From assembly GCA_017507885.1 (NCBI GenBank), contig JAFVZY010000124.1:1-56540 (forward strand): a DNA stretch of 56,540 bases, in the 5' to 3' direction. Below, piece by piece: positions 41,287 to 52,537 of this stretch. The stretch comes from Candidatus Methanomethylophilaceae archaeon. Lineage in GTDB: Archaea > Thermoplasmatota > Thermoplasmata > Methanomassiliicoccales > Methanomethylophilaceae. The notes beneath the pieces were generated by a model. It saw only the letters and a program-made list of their open reading frames with translations, ran no database searches and was not told the DNA's origin. Both the position numbers and the translations under genes were made by a program. The stretch's first letter is position 1. Each line of letters opens with the position of its first letter.

Positions 41287-42401
41287 TCGGATCCCCCCGT
41301 TTTCCTTCTGAGGAACGATGCCACTGATGCGTTCCTTCTTCTGTAACCCCTTACGAGCAGGTACAGGAACAGGGGCCCTCCGAGGAACGATGTCACGATT
41401 CCCACGGGCAGGGTGAAATCGGCGATGTTCTGACCTATGCAGTCCGAAACCACCAGGATCAGCGCCCCCATTATCATGGAACCCACGAGGACGTGCCTGT
41501 GGTCGTTCCCGAGGAATCTTCTGACTATGTGTGGGCCCAGGAGCCCTATGAATGCTATGATCCCCATGAACGACACGACGATGGCCGTGAGCATGGATGC
41601 GAGTATCAGCGATGCTATGCGCAGTCCGTTGACGTTTATCCCGAGGGAGGAGGCTACATCGTCCCCCACGTCGAGGGCGTTGTAGTCCAGCCTGTGGTAC
41701 AGGAAGTAGACGCATGCGACGAGCGTCACCGCCGCGATGAGGTACAGCTGTTCCATCGAGGCCTTGCCCATGTCCCCGAACTGCCAGAACACGATGGTGG
41801 ACAGGGCGTATTCGTTGTACATGTACTGAAGGAGGCTGATCCCCGCGGAGAATATGGACGACAGGGCGACTCCCGCCAGGACCATGGTCTCGGGACTCAC
41901 CTTCGTGATCTTCACAAGGACGATGATGATGCCGGTGGCGATCATGGCCCATGCGAATGCGCTGACGGTGACTATGATCGGATTGTCTATGACCACCGAT
42001 GCGGTGCTCTGACCCGCGATGAGTCCCCCTCCCAGGACGACGATTCCGATGGAGGCGCCGAACGCGGCGGCATTGGAGATTCCAAGGGTGTACGGGGATC
42101 CCAGGGGGTTCCTGAGCACACACTGCATCACGGCACCCGCCACACCCAATGCTATGCCTGCCAGCAATGCGGAGAGGATACGGGGGATTCCGAGGCCCCA
42201 TACGAGGGTCTCGTCGATGTAATCGTTCGAGGGGTTGTCGCGGTCGAAGACGATTCTCAGCAGATCCCCCATGGCCACCTCGGTGTTGAAACCCAGGGCC
42301 AGGAAAGAAGCCAGAACCGTCATGGCGATCAATGCCGCGATGAACAGCGTTTTTCTTCTGTTATGGGCAATGAACCCCTTTATTCCCTCGTCACTCATCA
42401 T
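41283..42401 (-). CDS. FecCD-family ABC transporter permease
   Basis: Membrane permease for iron siderophore, haem, cobalamin or similar metal chelates, 372 residues from ATG 42401 with about nine or ten transmembrane helices. Family motifs are PRILSALLAGIALGVAGAVM, RNPLGSPYTLGISNAAAFGA and a GPHIVRRFLGNDHR coupling loop. Possible starts are GTG 42407, ATG 42401 and ATG 42398; a GGTGA lies just upstream. It sits 47 bases downstream of the binding-protein gene. Confidence 0.9.
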   Translation of the reverse strand: MMSDEGIKGFIAHNRRKTLFIAALIAMTVLASFLALGFNTEVAMGDLLRIVFDRDNPSNDYIDETLVWGLGIPRILSALLAGIALGVAGAVMQCVLRNPLGSPYTLGISNAAAFGASIGIVVLGGGLIAGQSTASVVIDNPIIVTVSAFAWAMIATGIIIVLVKITKVSPETMVLAGVALSSIFSAGISLLQYMYNEYALSTIVFWQFGDMGKASMEQLYLIAAVTLVACVYFLYHRLDYNALDVGDDVASSLGINVNGLRIASLILASMLTAIVVSFMGIIAFIGLLGPHIVRRFLGNDHRHVLVGSMIMGALILVVSDCIGQNIADFTLPVGIVTSFLGGPLFLYLLVRGYRRRNASVASFLRRKTGGSE

Positions 42402-42419
42402 CGTCACCGGGTGTACACC

Positions 42420-42438
42420 CCTCCCGTAGGAGGGGGTT
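42420..42438 (-). promoter_or_regulatory. Intercistronic hairpin between binding protein and permease
   Basis: CCCTCC and GGAGGG pair around a four-base loop in the gap between the two importer genes. On the minus strand there is no U-tract after it, so it looks more like an mRNA-stabilising or processing hairpin that would raise binding-protein levels over permease than a full terminator. Confidence 0.35.
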
Positions 42439-42448
42439 TTTAAAATCT

Positions 42449-43711
42449 TTACGTGTAGGAGAGATTTCCATCGGAGTCGATGGAAACGGTTCCGCTGATC
42501 GGGTTCCCCTTGGCTACGAGGTACAGCGAGTTCATGTCGTCGAAGATGGACGTGTTCTCCCCTGGGAGTGGTGCGATGTAGTTGTTGATTGCCGAGATGT
42601 TCCTGTTGGAATAGGGGGTTCCGTAGAACAGGTTGTAGACGTTGTCGATCCTATCCTCCAGTTCGGAATCGGAGAGGACATCGTCACCGTAGGCCTGGTT
42701 CATCATCTGATACGCGATCACGAAGATGGTGTCGTAGTTGATTCCGGTCCAGATGTATGGTGCCACGAGATAGGCGTCCTTTCCCTGGAACATCCTGAGG
42801 ATTCCCTTGGCGTCGTTGGTGTTGTTCTGGGAGTATCCGGACGCGTCCACGAACAGGATGGTGTCGTCCTCGATGTTGGATCCGATGTCGGATGCCTTGT
42901 AGGTCTTCACGCCGGATCCGCTGTAATCGACCTTTCCGGAGAGGATGTTCTCGAGTCCGGCCAGTTCGAAGGGGATGTAGTACGGGATGGAACTGTCGAT
43001 GCCGTGTGCCCCGTTGTATGCGAGGGATCCGATGTATGCGCTCCGTTTGTCGGTTATCCCGGATGTGAGGGACAGGCAGTCCTCGACGAGGGTCGAGAAT
43101 GCGGATTTCAGCTGTTCGCCCCTCTCCTCCATTCCGAACGCGGTGGCGAGGACGTCGATCTGCCTCTCCAAATCGTCGGTGATCCCCAGACCGTCCCTCT
43201 CGAGGAATGTGTAGATGTAACCGATGGCCACGGTGTTGATCCCCCCTGCCTCGATCTGTTCCATCTCGTTGCGATAGTCGTTGTAGAATGCTTCCGGTAC
43301 GACCATTATGGATGGTTTCAGTTCCAGGATGGTGCGTACGTCATCCGTGGTTATGCCGCAATTGGTGTGGGTGAAGTATTTCCTCGCCGCATCACCGGAG
43401 GAGAGTTTCGCGGAATCCCCTCCTTCGATGTCCACCTGGGCGCGACCCACGTACATGAACGATTTCCCGAGGTAGTTCGTCATGTCGTTCTGATCCACCA
43501 TCACGCATTTGTCGGCGAGTCCGAAATAGGTGACCCATCTGAAGGAGTCCTGTCCAACCGCTACGATGCCGTCATCGAAGTTCTCCACAGGTACGATTTC
43601 CCGACCTGCGAAATCCCCGGAATCGTCTCCGGAATCGTTCATAATGAGAAAGCCTGCACATGCCACGGCGACCACTGCGATGCCGAGCACGAGGGGGATC
43701 TTCATGTCCAT
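42449..43711 (-). CDS. Periplasmic-type metal-chelate binding protein
   Basis: Membrane-anchored substrate-binding protein of the FecCD-type importer, 420 residues. Residues 4-26 are hydrophobic (KIPLVLGIAVVAVACAGFLI), an uncleaved anchor or lipobox-like signal. An acidic spacer (NDSGDDSGDF) follows, then the two-lobed helical-backbone fold (IVAVGQDSFRWVTYFGLADK, DVRTILELKPSIMVVPEAF). The ligand is not evident. It is first in the importer operon; the start at 43711 excludes an unconserved extension. Confidence 0.87.
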   Translation of the reverse strand: MDMKIPLVLGIAVVAVACAGFLIMNDSGDDSGDFAGREIVPVENFDDGIVAVGQDSFRWVTYFGLADKCVMVDQNDMTNYLGKSFMYVGRAQVDIEGGDSAKLSSGDAARKYFTHTNCGITTDDVRTILELKPSIMVVPEAFYNDYRNEMEQIEAGGINTVAIGYIYTFLERDGLGITDDLERQIDVLATAFGMEERGEQLKSAFSTLVEDCLSLTSGITDKRSAYIGSLAYNGAHGIDSSIPYYIPFELAGLENILSGKVDYSGSGVKTYKASDIGSNIEDDTILFVDASGYSQNNTNDAKGILRMFQGKDAYLVAPYIWTGINYDTIFVIAYQMMNQAYGDDVLSDSELEDRIDNVYNLFYGTPYSNRNISAINNYIAPLPGENTSIFDDMNSLYLVAKGNPISGTVSIDSDGNLSYT

Positions 43712-43729
43712 GGTCGTCGAACCGTGCCG

Positions 43730-43772
43730 GTGGTAAATAATACTATCCAAAAATTCGTGTTACTATAGTATG
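43730..43772 (-). promoter_or_regulatory. Promoter and palindrome upstream of the importer operon
   Basis: A TATA-like GTATTATTTA (minus strand, about 43730-43739) lies some 20-28 bases before the ATG at 43711. About 20 bases further upstream is the perfect 10-base palindrome TACTATAGTA at 43761-43770, a candidate metalloregulator site. Confidence 0.4.
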
Positions 43773-43806
43773 TCGTGAATAACAACAGGTATTACCAGAA
43801 GGTTTG

Positions 43807-43827
43807 GGAAGGGGATTCACCCCTTCC
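43807..43827 (-). terminator. Hairpin after thiC
   Basis: GGAAGGGG pairs with CCCCTTCC around a five-base loop, nine bases after the thiC stop on the minus strand. The tail CAAACCTTCTGG is not U-rich, so termination strength is unclear. Confidence 0.45.
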
Positions 43828-43835
43828 ATGGGCGT

Positions 43836-45113
43836 TCAAGCACCCTTTTTCATGTATGTGTTGACGATCTTGATCGCGCACACATCCCCACACATGGAGC
43901 AACCCTCGTTCTCCTCCGTGCATCCACGTGCCCTGTATCTGCGTGCCTTGTCGGGATCTATGCAGGTGTCGAACATGGTGTTCCAATCCAGTTCCTTCCT
44001 GGCCTTGGCCATCCTGCTGTCCCTCTCGCCTCCGATCCCCCTGCACAGGTCCCCGACATGTGCGGCGATCTTGGATGCGATGACACCCTCCCTGACGTCA
44101 TCCACATCGGGAAGCGACAGGTGTTCGGCGGGCGTGAGATAGCACAGGAAATCCGCCCCGTTCTGTGCCGCGACGGCACCTCCGATGGCACCGACGATAT
44201 GATCGTATCCGGGCGCGATGTCCGTGACCAGGGGTCCGAGGACGTAGAACGGTGCGTTGTCGCACATCCTCTTCTGGATCTGCATGTTCATGGGCACCTG
44301 GTTGAGGGGAACGTGTCCCGGTCCCTCCACCATGCTCTGTACACCCGCCTCCCTGGCCCTTCTGACCAGGTGTCCCAGGGTCATAAGCTCGGTGATCTGC
44401 GCCTGATCGGAGGCGTCGTCTATGCATCCGGGTCTGAACCCGTCCCCCAACGACAGTGTGAATTCGTATTTGCGGGCCATTTCCAGGAGGTAGTCGAAGT
44501 TCTTGTACAGGGGGTTCTCCTCCTGGTTGTGAAGGATCCATGCGGTGAGGAACGACCCTCCCCTGGAGACCACATCGGTGGTTCTTCCGCATCTGTTCAG
44601 CCATCCGACGCTCTCCCTGGTGATTCCGCAGTGGACGGTCATGAAATCCATCCCATCCTTGGCGTGTTTCTCGATTCCGTCGAATATGTCGTCCTCGGTC
44701 ATCTCGACCACGGCGTTTCTTCTGGCGGCGGTGAGGCCGGTCTGATAGATCGGGACGGACCCCATCATGACCGGACATTCCTTGAGGAGTCTCGCCCTGA
44801 TGGCATCGATGTCCCCTCCTGTGCTCAGATCCATGACCGCATCGGCTTCGTATTTCAAAGCGACCTTGAGCTTCTCCAATTCGGCATCCAGGTCCACGAT
44901 GTCACGGGACGTCCCGAGATTCACGTTGATCTTTATCGAAAGCCCCTCACCGATTCCCGCAGGTTCCGGATCGTGTACCGGGTTGCAGGGTATGCATATG
45001 CGTCCTGCCGCGACACCGCGTCTGATGACCTCGGGTTCGACTCCTTCTTTCTCAGCGACCTTTTTGATGAGAGGGGTGACGCCCCTCCTCGCTTCCTCCA
45101 TGATGGTGCTCAT
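43836..45113 (-). CDS. thiC: Phosphomethylpyrimidine synthase ThiC
   Basis: Radical SAM enzyme rearranging aminoimidazole ribotide to the thiamine pyrimidine (HMP-P), 425 residues. Conserved segments are INVNLGTSRDI, ADAVMDLSTGGDID, MVEGPGHVPLNQVPMN and the C-terminal cluster motif CSMCGDVCAIK (CxxCx4C), which in ThiC lies at the far C-terminus. It is monocistronic and divergent from gyrB. No TPP riboswitch is visible in its 125-base upstream gap. Confidence 0.95.
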   Translation of the reverse strand: MSTIMEEARRGVTPLIKKVAEKEGVEPEVIRRGVAAGRICIPCNPVHDPEPAGIGEGLSIKINVNLGTSRDIVDLDAELEKLKVALKYEADAVMDLSTGGDIDAIRARLLKECPVMMGSVPIYQTGLTAARRNAVVEMTEDDIFDGIEKHAKDGMDFMTVHCGITRESVGWLNRCGRTTDVVSRGGSFLTAWILHNQEENPLYKNFDYLLEMARKYEFTLSLGDGFRPGCIDDASDQAQITELMTLGHLVRRAREAGVQSMVEGPGHVPLNQVPMNMQIQKRMCDNAPFYVLGPLVTDIAPGYDHIVGAIGGAVAAQNGADFLCYLTPAEHLSLPDVDDVREGVIASKIAAHVGDLCRGIGGERDSRMAKARKELDWNTMFDTCIDPDKARRYRARGCTEENEGCSMCGDVCAIKIVNTYMKKGA

Positions 45114-45180
45114 AGGATATCGGTCGCTGCATCTTCACACTTGTTAATAGTTTGTGTGTTCGTCCGCCCACGTTTTCTCT

Positions 45181-45212
45181 ATTATAATGCGCACGCGCAC
45201 GCGCGTTATAAT
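45181..45212. promoter_or_regulatory. Z-prone palindrome in the thiC/gyrB divergent promoter
   Basis: ATTATAATGCGC and GCGCGTTATAAT form a near-perfect inverted repeat (one mismatch in twelve) around ACGCGCAC. Positions 45187-45206 are 20 bases of strictly alternating purine and pyrimidine, mostly CG and CA steps, which favour Z-DNA under negative supercoiling. Each arm ends in a TATA-like TTATAAT. The gyrB start at 45239 lies 27 bases away. Confidence 0.6.
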
Positions 45213-45235
45213 CTATATATAATAAAGCGGCATAA

Positions 45236-47158
<1,923 letters not shown>

Positions 47159-47162
47159 TACC

Positions 47163-49625
47163 ATGGATGCAGACAAGAGAATCATCATACAGCCCATCGA
47201 GAAGGAGATGAAACGCTCCTACATCGACTACTCCATGAGCGTCATCGTCGGGCGTGCGCTTCCCGACGTCCGCGACGGACTCAAACCGGTCCATAGGAAG
47301 ATTCTGTTCGCCATGGACAACCTCAGCCTCACATACAACCGCCCCCACAAGAAGTCCGCGACCGTGGTCGGAGAGGTCCTGGGAAAGTACCATCCCCACG
47401 GCGATTACGCCGCGTACGAGGCCATGGTGAGGATGGCGCAGCCCTTCTCACTCAGGTACCCTCTGGTGGACGGACAGGGTAACTTCGGTTCCGTGGACGG
47501 GGACTCCGCCGCGGCCATGCGTTACACCGAGGCCAGGATGTCCAAGATGGCCAGCGACCTGCTCGCCGACCTCGACAAGGAGACCGTGGACATGATGGAC
47601 AACTACGACGGTTCCCTGAAGGAGCCCACCGTCCTGCCGTCCAAGTTCCCAAACCTCCTGGTGAACGGTTCCGATGGAATCGCCGTCGGAATGGCCACCA
47701 AGATGCCTCCGCACAACCTCAGGGAGGTCTGCGACGCCATCTCGCATGTGATCGACAACCCCGATGCCACCCTGCCCGAGATCATGCAGTTCATCAAGGG
47801 TCCCGATTTCCCCACCGGTGGAACCATCTACGGTCTCGAGGGCATCCGTTCCGCATACGAGACGGGACGCGGAAGGCTCAAGGTGAGGTCCAACACCCAC
47901 ATCGAGGAGATGCCCAACGGCAAGGAGCGCATCATCGTCGACGAGATCCCCTATCAGGTCAACAAGGCCGTCCTCATCGAACAGATCGCGGAGAGGGTCA
48001 AGAACAAGGAGATCGAGGGCATCACCGATCTTCGCGACGAGTCCGACAGACAGGGCATGCGCATAGTCATCGAGTTGCACAAGGACGCCCTGTCCAATGT
48101 CGTTCTCGAGAACCTGTTCAAGAAGACCAACATGGAGATCACATACGGCATCATCAACATCGCACTGGTCGACAACAGGCCCTGCACCCTTCCGCTGAAG
48201 GCCCTCATCTCCCATTACATCGGTCACAGGAGGGACATCGTCGTCCGCAGGACCGGGTACGACCTCCAGCAGGCCGAGAAGAGGTTCCACATCCTGGAGG
48301 GTCTGATGAAGGCCATCAACATGTTGGACGAGACCATCGCGTTGATCCGTGCATCCGACAGCACGGAGGATGCCAACCAGGGTCTGCAGAACCTGCTGGA
48401 CATCGACGAGGTCCAGGCCAAGGCCATCCTCGACATGAGGCTCCAGAAGCTGACCGGTCTCGAACTCGGATCCATCCGTCAGGAGTACGAGGACCTCATC
48501 GTGGTGATGAACGACCTCAGGGACATCCTCGCCAACGACTCCAGGGTACTCGCCATAATCAAGGACGAGCTCACCGAGATGAAGGACACCTACGGGGACG
48601 ACCGTCGCACCGTCATCGATCCCAACGCCATCGATTGCGACGAGGAGGACCTCATCCCCAGGGAGAAGGTCGTCATAACAATCTCCAAGGACAACTACAT
48701 CAAGAGGATCCCGCTCAGCACGTACAAGCAGCAGGCCCGCGGAGGTGTCGGTCTCACCGCCATGCAGACGAAGGAGGAGGACCACGTGGCATCCATGTTC
48801 GTGTGCTCCTCCCACGACTACGTGATGTTCATCACGGATCAGGGGCGTCTCCACTGGTTGAAGGGATACAGGATCCCCGAGGGCAGCAGACAGTCCAAGG
48901 GCAAACCCATAGTGAACCTCCTGCCCGGTCTGGAGGAGGGCGAGAAGGTGGTCAACACCATCTGCACCTCCGAATTCCCCGAGGACAGGTATCTCACGTT
49001 CTGCACCAGGAACGGTCTGATGAAGAGGACCTCCCTCGCCCTGTACAGCAACATCCGTGTCAAGGGGATCAAGGCCATCAAGATGGACGAGGGCGATGTC
49101 CTCATAGAGACGTCCATCACCGCGGATGACGACCAGGTCATAATCGCCACGGCCAACGGTCTTGCGGCCAGGTTCGATTGCTCCGAGGTCCGTGCCACCG
49201 GAAGGGACACGATGGGCGTCAAGGGAATCACCCTCAACGAGGGGGATTCCGTGGTCTCCATGGCCGTCGTCAGGCCCGGTGACAGGCTGTTGACCGTCTC
49301 CGAGTTCGGATACGGAAAGATCTCCGACGTGGACGATTACAGGCACATCCGCCGCGGAGGAAAGGGTGTGATAACCCTCAAGACCGACGAGCGCAACGGA
49401 AAGGTCGTGGGTGTCAGGAAGGTCAACCCCGGCGACCAACTGATGTTGACCTCCAAGTCCGGGAAGATCATCCGCATGGATACCGACACCATCCGTGAGA
49501 CCGGTCGTGTCGCCAAGGGTGTGAAGGTCATGGACATCCGCAACGACGACCGCATCATCGCCGTGGAGCCTGTCATGGTGGAGCCGGAGGAGGTCCTTTC
49601 CACAGAGGAAGGGGCCACAGAATGA
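47163..49625 (+). CDS. gyrA: DNA gyrase subunit A
   Basis: Breakage-reunion subunit, 820 residues. The catalytic Tyr121 is in [10 protein letters not shown]; the N-terminus has [20 protein letters not shown]. The C-terminal beta-pinwheel begins with QQARGGVGL, a GyrA-box-like motif, which favours gyrase (DNA wrapping) over topoisomerase IV. The ATG follows the gyrB stop by four bases, so the two are translated together. Confidence 0.97.
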   Translation: MDADKRIIIQPIEKEMKRSYIDYSMSVIVGRALPDVRDGLKPVHRKILFAMDNLSLTYNRPHKKSATVVGEVLGKYHPHGDYAAYEAMVRMAQPFSLRYPLVDGQGNFGSVDGDSAAAMRYTEARMSKMASDLLADLDKETVDMMDNYDGSLKEPTVLPSKFPNLLVNGSDGIAVGMATKMPPHNLREVCDAISHVIDNPDATLPEIMQFIKGPDFPTGGTIYGLEGIRSAYETGRGRLKVRSNTHIEEMPNGKERIIVDEIPYQVNKAVLIEQIAERVKNKEIEGITDLRDESDRQGMRIVIELHKDALSNVVLENLFKKTNMEITYGIINIALVDNRPCTLPLKALISHYIGHRRDIVVRRTGYDLQQAEKRFHILEGLMKAINMLDETIALIRASDSTEDANQGLQNLLDIDEVQAKAILDMRLQKLTGLELGSIRQEYEDLIVVMNDLRDILANDSRVLAIIKDELTEMKDTYGDDRRTVIDPNAIDCDEEDLIPREKVVITISKDNYIKRIPLSTYKQQARGGVGLTAMQTKEEDHVASMFVCSSHDYVMFITDQGRLHWLKGYRIPEGSRQSKGKPIVNLLPGLEEGEKVVNTICTSEFPEDRYLTFCTRNGLMKRTSLALYSNIRVKGIKAIKMDEGDVLIETSITADDDQVIIATANGLAARFDCSEVRATGRDTMGVKGITLNEGDSVVSMAVVRPGDRLLTVSEFGYGKISDVDDYRHIRRGGKGVITLKTDERNGKVVGVRKVNPGDQLMLTSKSGKIIRMDTDTIRETGRVAKGVKVMDIRNDDRIIAVEPVMVEPEEVLSTEEGATE

Positions 49626-49635
49626 TGGAAAAAAG

Positions 49636-49656
49636 CCTCGGGACGACGTCCCGAGG
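49636..49656 (+). terminator. Hairpin after gyrA
   Basis: CCTCGGGAC and GTCCCGAGG form a nine-base stem with a three-base loop 10 bases after the gyrA stop. No clear U-tract follows (TCGATTCC), so it may be a processing or stability element between gyrA and tRNA-Phe. Confidence 0.5.
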
Positions 49657-49707
49657 TCGATTCCAATGTAAAAGTTTATAATCAAGTTGGGTGATGGGGG
49701 GAATCAC

Positions 49708-49783
49708 GCCGTGGTAACTCAGTTGGGAGAGTGCAAGACTGAAGATCTTGAAGTCGCTGGTTCGAGCCCGGCTCACGGCACCA
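49708..49783 (+). tRNA. tRNA-Phe (anticodon GAA)
   Basis: Cloverleaf of 76 bases: acceptor GCCGTGG/TCACGGC, D arm ACTC-AGTTGGGA-GAGT, anticodon stem CAAGA/TCTTG with loop CTGAAGA (anticodon GAA), variable AAGTC and T arm GCTGG-TTCGAGC-CCGGC. The discriminator is A and CCA is encoded. A TATA-like AAAAGTTTATAATC lies about 30 bases upstream. Confidence 0.95.
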
Positions 49784-49817
49784 TGACTTCTTCCATTTCC
49801 CTCATTTACAGGAACGT

Positions 49818-49979
49818 TTGATTTTGGAACCCGATCGTATATTCATCGACATCCGAACCTGTGAGCTCACACTCGCGGAGATGATGGGGGAGATCGAGCG
49901 TCTTCAACAGGAATATCCCGAGTACGAGATCTTCATGGATGGGGACGCCTACGCGATCGTGGGCCGCATCAGAACTTGA
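49818..49979 (+). CDS. 53-residue conserved-looking small protein upstream of DUF531
   Basis: A TTG-started frame of 53 residues (a second TTG at 49824 is possible). The product reads EPDRIFIDIRTCELTLAEMM then GEIERLQQEYPEYEIFMDGD and AYAIVGRIRT: a strand-helix-strand-strand pattern that looks like a folded alpha/beta protein rather than noise. It ends 13 bases before the DUF531 start. Function unknown; the start codon is uncertain, with an ATG only at 49881, which would remove the first strand. Confidence 0.6.
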   Translation: MILEPDRIFIDIRTCELTLAEMMGEIERLQQEYPEYEIFMDGDAYAIVGRIRT

Positions 49980-49992
49980 CGAGGTGTTTTTC

Positions 49993-50529
49993 ATGGGCAG
50001 AGGCAGGATCACCATAGGACTCTACAACTCATACGATCAGAATTTCAGGGAACCCCACAGGCGTGTCATCGCCCGTGCAGGGGACCTTGCGAGGGCATTC
50101 GACATGAACCTCGCCCTTTTCGGGTTCCCCATCCCGGAGGAGACCCGTACCCCCGTCGAAGTGGCGGAATGGATCGCCGGAACCACCTCCATCGGTGCGC
50201 ACGGCGGTTATTTCATGGACCTGGCCGAGAAGGGCCGTTTCATGAAGTTCCCGTATCCCGACAAGGGGTTCCCTCCGCAGCTCGGTGAGCCGATCCTCAC
50301 CACCAGCAAGCCTGAATCCAACAAATCCATCGATCTCGACGGTCTCGTGAACATGGTTGAACGCGGTCAGAGTGTTCTGCTGGTGTTCGGAATCGGTCCC
50401 CACGGTGTCCCGAAGAAGACCTCGGCCATCCCGAAGTACAACTTCGACGTGACCCCCGGCGGTTTTTCCTTGGAGACCTGTACGGCACTCGGTGCCGTAT
50501 GCGGTGCCCTCAAGGCCAGGATGCCGTAA
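49993..50529 (+). CDS. DUF531 family protein
   Basis: A 178-residue archaeal protein of the DUF531 family (ITIGLYNSYDQNFREPHRRV, GFPIPEETRTP, VLLVFGIGPHGVPKK). The fold and the GIGPHGVP loop suggest an SPOUT-like RNA methyltransferase relation, but no function is established. The start ATG at 49993 has GAGGTG eight bases upstream; an in-frame extension overlaps the previous small gene. Confidence 0.82.
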   Translation: MGRGRITIGLYNSYDQNFREPHRRVIARAGDLARAFDMNLALFGFPIPEETRTPVEVAEWIAGTTSIGAHGGYFMDLAEKGRFMKFPYPDKGFPPQLGEPILTTSKPESNKSIDLDGLVNMVERGQSVLLVFGIGPHGVPKKTSAIPKYNFDVTPGGFSLETCTALGAVCGALKARMP

Positions 50530-50610
50530 AACCATCACACCCTCGGAAGAGGGCCTTTCCCATCCCCTCGTGACGGAGGATATCGTTTTTGAAGATGTGT
50601 GGAAAACGAG

Positions 50611-50635
50611 TCCCGGGGATTCCATCTCCCCGGGA
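50611..50635 (-). terminator. purM: Terminator of purM
   Basis: TCCCGGGGA pairs with TCCCCGGGA around a seven-base loop, nine bases beyond the purM stop on the minus strand, followed by CTCGTTTTCC. A second small stem CCCTC/GAGGG at 50539-50552 follows DUF531 on the plus strand. Confidence 0.6.
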
Positions 50636-50644
50636 TTTGGGGTT

Positions 50645-51661
50645 TCAGTAGTGGTCGTACAGGATGTTTCCGGGTTCCAGGAGGACTCCGGCTCCCTTCT
50701 GCACGCGACCGACGACTTCCGCATTGGAGTACTCGGATGCGATGGCCTCGGCCTCGTCGGCGGGGGCGATGATGGAGAATCCCATGCTCATGTTGAGGGT
50801 CTGGTAGATCTCCTTGTCCTCCACGTTTCCGAGTTCCTGCAGGACGTTGAAGATGGGTGCGGGTTTCACGGGGTCGCTGATCACGTACTGGAGTCCCTCC
50901 CTCATCCTGAGGAGGTTCCTGAGTCCGCCTCCGGTGATGTCGACCAGTCCGTGGACCTCGTGGTTGGAGGTGATCTCGAGGACCTGTTTGACGTAGATCT
51001 CGGTGGGGGTGAGAAGTTCCTCTCCGATGCTCTTGGAGAGTCCGGCGACCTTGTCGGTCAGTTCGATCCCGTTGGCCTCGACGACCTTCCTTGCGAGGGT
51101 GAGTCCGTTGGAGTGGATTCCGGACGATCTGAGGGATACGATGAGGTCCCCCTCCTCACAGGTTGCCCCGGTGATGATGTTGTCCTTCTTGACGTATCCG
51201 AGACAGGTTCCGGAGAGGTCGAGTCCGTTGACGAGTTCGGGAAGAACCGCGATCTCCCCTCCGACGATCTCCATGTTGGAGAGCTCGGCACCCTTCTGGA
51301 GTCCGATACCGACCTGTTCGGTGACCTCGTCGTTGGGCTTGTCGATTGCGATGTAGTCCACGAAGGAGGTGGGCTCGGCGTTGACGCAGATGGTGTCGTT
51401 GACGTTCATTGCGATGCAGTCGATTCCCACGGTGTCCCATTTGTTGAGGGTCTCTGCGATGAGGAGTTTGGATCCGACCCCGTCGGTGGCCATGGTGATG
51501 TACATGTCGCCGAAGTCGATCAGACTGGCGAAGAGTCCCGGCATGCGGACGGACTGTCCGATCCCATCCCTCTTGTATTCCAATTTGTTGACCAGTGCCT
51601 TGATCGCACTGGATTTCTGATCGATGTTAACTCCTGATTTGGCGTAGGTCCAACCACTCAT
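50645..51661 (-). CDS. purM: Phosphoribosylformylglycinamidine cyclo-ligase
   Basis: AIR synthetase of purine biosynthesis, ATP-dependent ring closure of FGAM, 338 residues. MATDGVGSKLLIA, VNDTICVNAEPTSFVDY and GLVDITGGGLRNLLRM are diagnostic of the PurM superfamily. The start MSGWTYAKSGVNID at 51661 is family-like; 25 further codons upstream are not. It is monocistronic and divergent from the 51830 gene. Confidence 0.95.
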   Translation of the reverse strand: MSGWTYAKSGVNIDQKSSAIKALVNKLEYKRDGIGQSVRMPGLFASLIDFGDMYITMATDGVGSKLLIAETLNKWDTVGIDCIAMNVNDTICVNAEPTSFVDYIAIDKPNDEVTEQVGIGLQKGAELSNMEIVGGEIAVLPELVNGLDLSGTCLGYVKKDNIITGATCEEGDLIVSLRSSGIHSNGLTLARKVVEANGIELTDKVAGLSKSIGEELLTPTEIYVKQVLEITSNHEVHGLVDITGGGLRNLLRMREGLQYVISDPVKPAPIFNVLQELGNVEDKEIYQTLNMSMGFSIIAPADEAEAIASEYSNAEVVGRVQKGAGVLLEPGNILYDHY

Positions 51662-51829
51662 TTGAATCCTCGACAACTGCAACGGGTCGTCACATATTAT
51701 GGTTGGCGTCCCCCTTCCACGCCCGTAGCGCCACATGTCTGCTCATGGTCGGTATTAACAATCATTAATAATCGATCCGCGTATGCATCACCGCACCAGG
51801 ATGCCTCGAAGGTCGTCCGGGAGGTTTGA

Positions 51830-52537
51830 ATGAGAATCCTTAACGATGAGTGGCATGCCCTCAGTGCCTTGGAGAACGATTATCATTTTCCGTTTCACAG
51901 GGTGGATCCAAGGGCCGCCCAACCCGATGAGGCCCTTTATCGGGAACTCCTGGATGGTATGATGCAGGATGCCCTAATCGATCTGTTGAGCGGGATGCCC
52001 ATGGACCGCATCCCGACACTCCCGGACAGGTCCGCCGTGGAGAGGCACGCCGTCGGAATGGTGGATTCGTCCGTTGAGAGGCTTCGGTCGACTCTTCCAA
52101 AGGATGTCTTCGATGGAATCGCCGATCTGAGGGTCTTCGCCATGGGGGTGATGTCCCCGGAATTGCATGATTATTGCAGTTCCATGTACAGGACGTACCG
52201 GGAACAGGCCGATGAGATGTTCGGGAGATGGGTGTGGCATGTCATGGAGGACGTCCCCCTGTTGGGTCCGGATGCGGTGAAGCTGTCTCGCAAGACGAAG
52301 GCATCATCGTTCGCGATGGAGGAGTTCGATGGCGGATACGTGTTGACCAATCTCAGTACCAGGATCACACTCCATGACGCATCCATCATCGAAGGTTCGT
52401 TCCATGAACACATCTCCTGCAGGTTTTCGGAGATATACCGTGAAGGAGGGGTGTGAGAGATACACATCACGGGTGGCAAGGGTTCGAACCTCACGTTCAG
52501 GGCGGGTTCCTTCGATATAGAGGTGGTGTCCAGATGA
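51830..52537 (+). CDS. Unknown-family protein, first of a pair, with in-frame TGA at 52454
   Basis: The frame opens at ATG 51830 with GGGAGGT five bases upstream. It gives 208 residues up to TGA 52454-52456, then continues open for 26 more codons (EIHITGGKGSNLTFRAGSFD and IEVVSR) to TGA 52535-52537, whose bases overlap the next gene's ATG in the usual ATGA way. The extension aligns with the paralogous downstream protein (YEVGFLGQIG...FTLTADDVSLF), where the TGA position corresponds to Tyr. The gene therefore looks interrupted near its end by a nonsense codon, or is read through. No function is known; a DUF4085-like relation is only a suspicion. Confidence 0.7.

Noticed and set aside
52454-52456. 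Selenocysteine codon
   Set aside because: The aligned residue in the paralogue is Tyr, no redox motif surrounds it, and no clear SECIS-like hairpin was seen; nonsense mutation or error is simpler.
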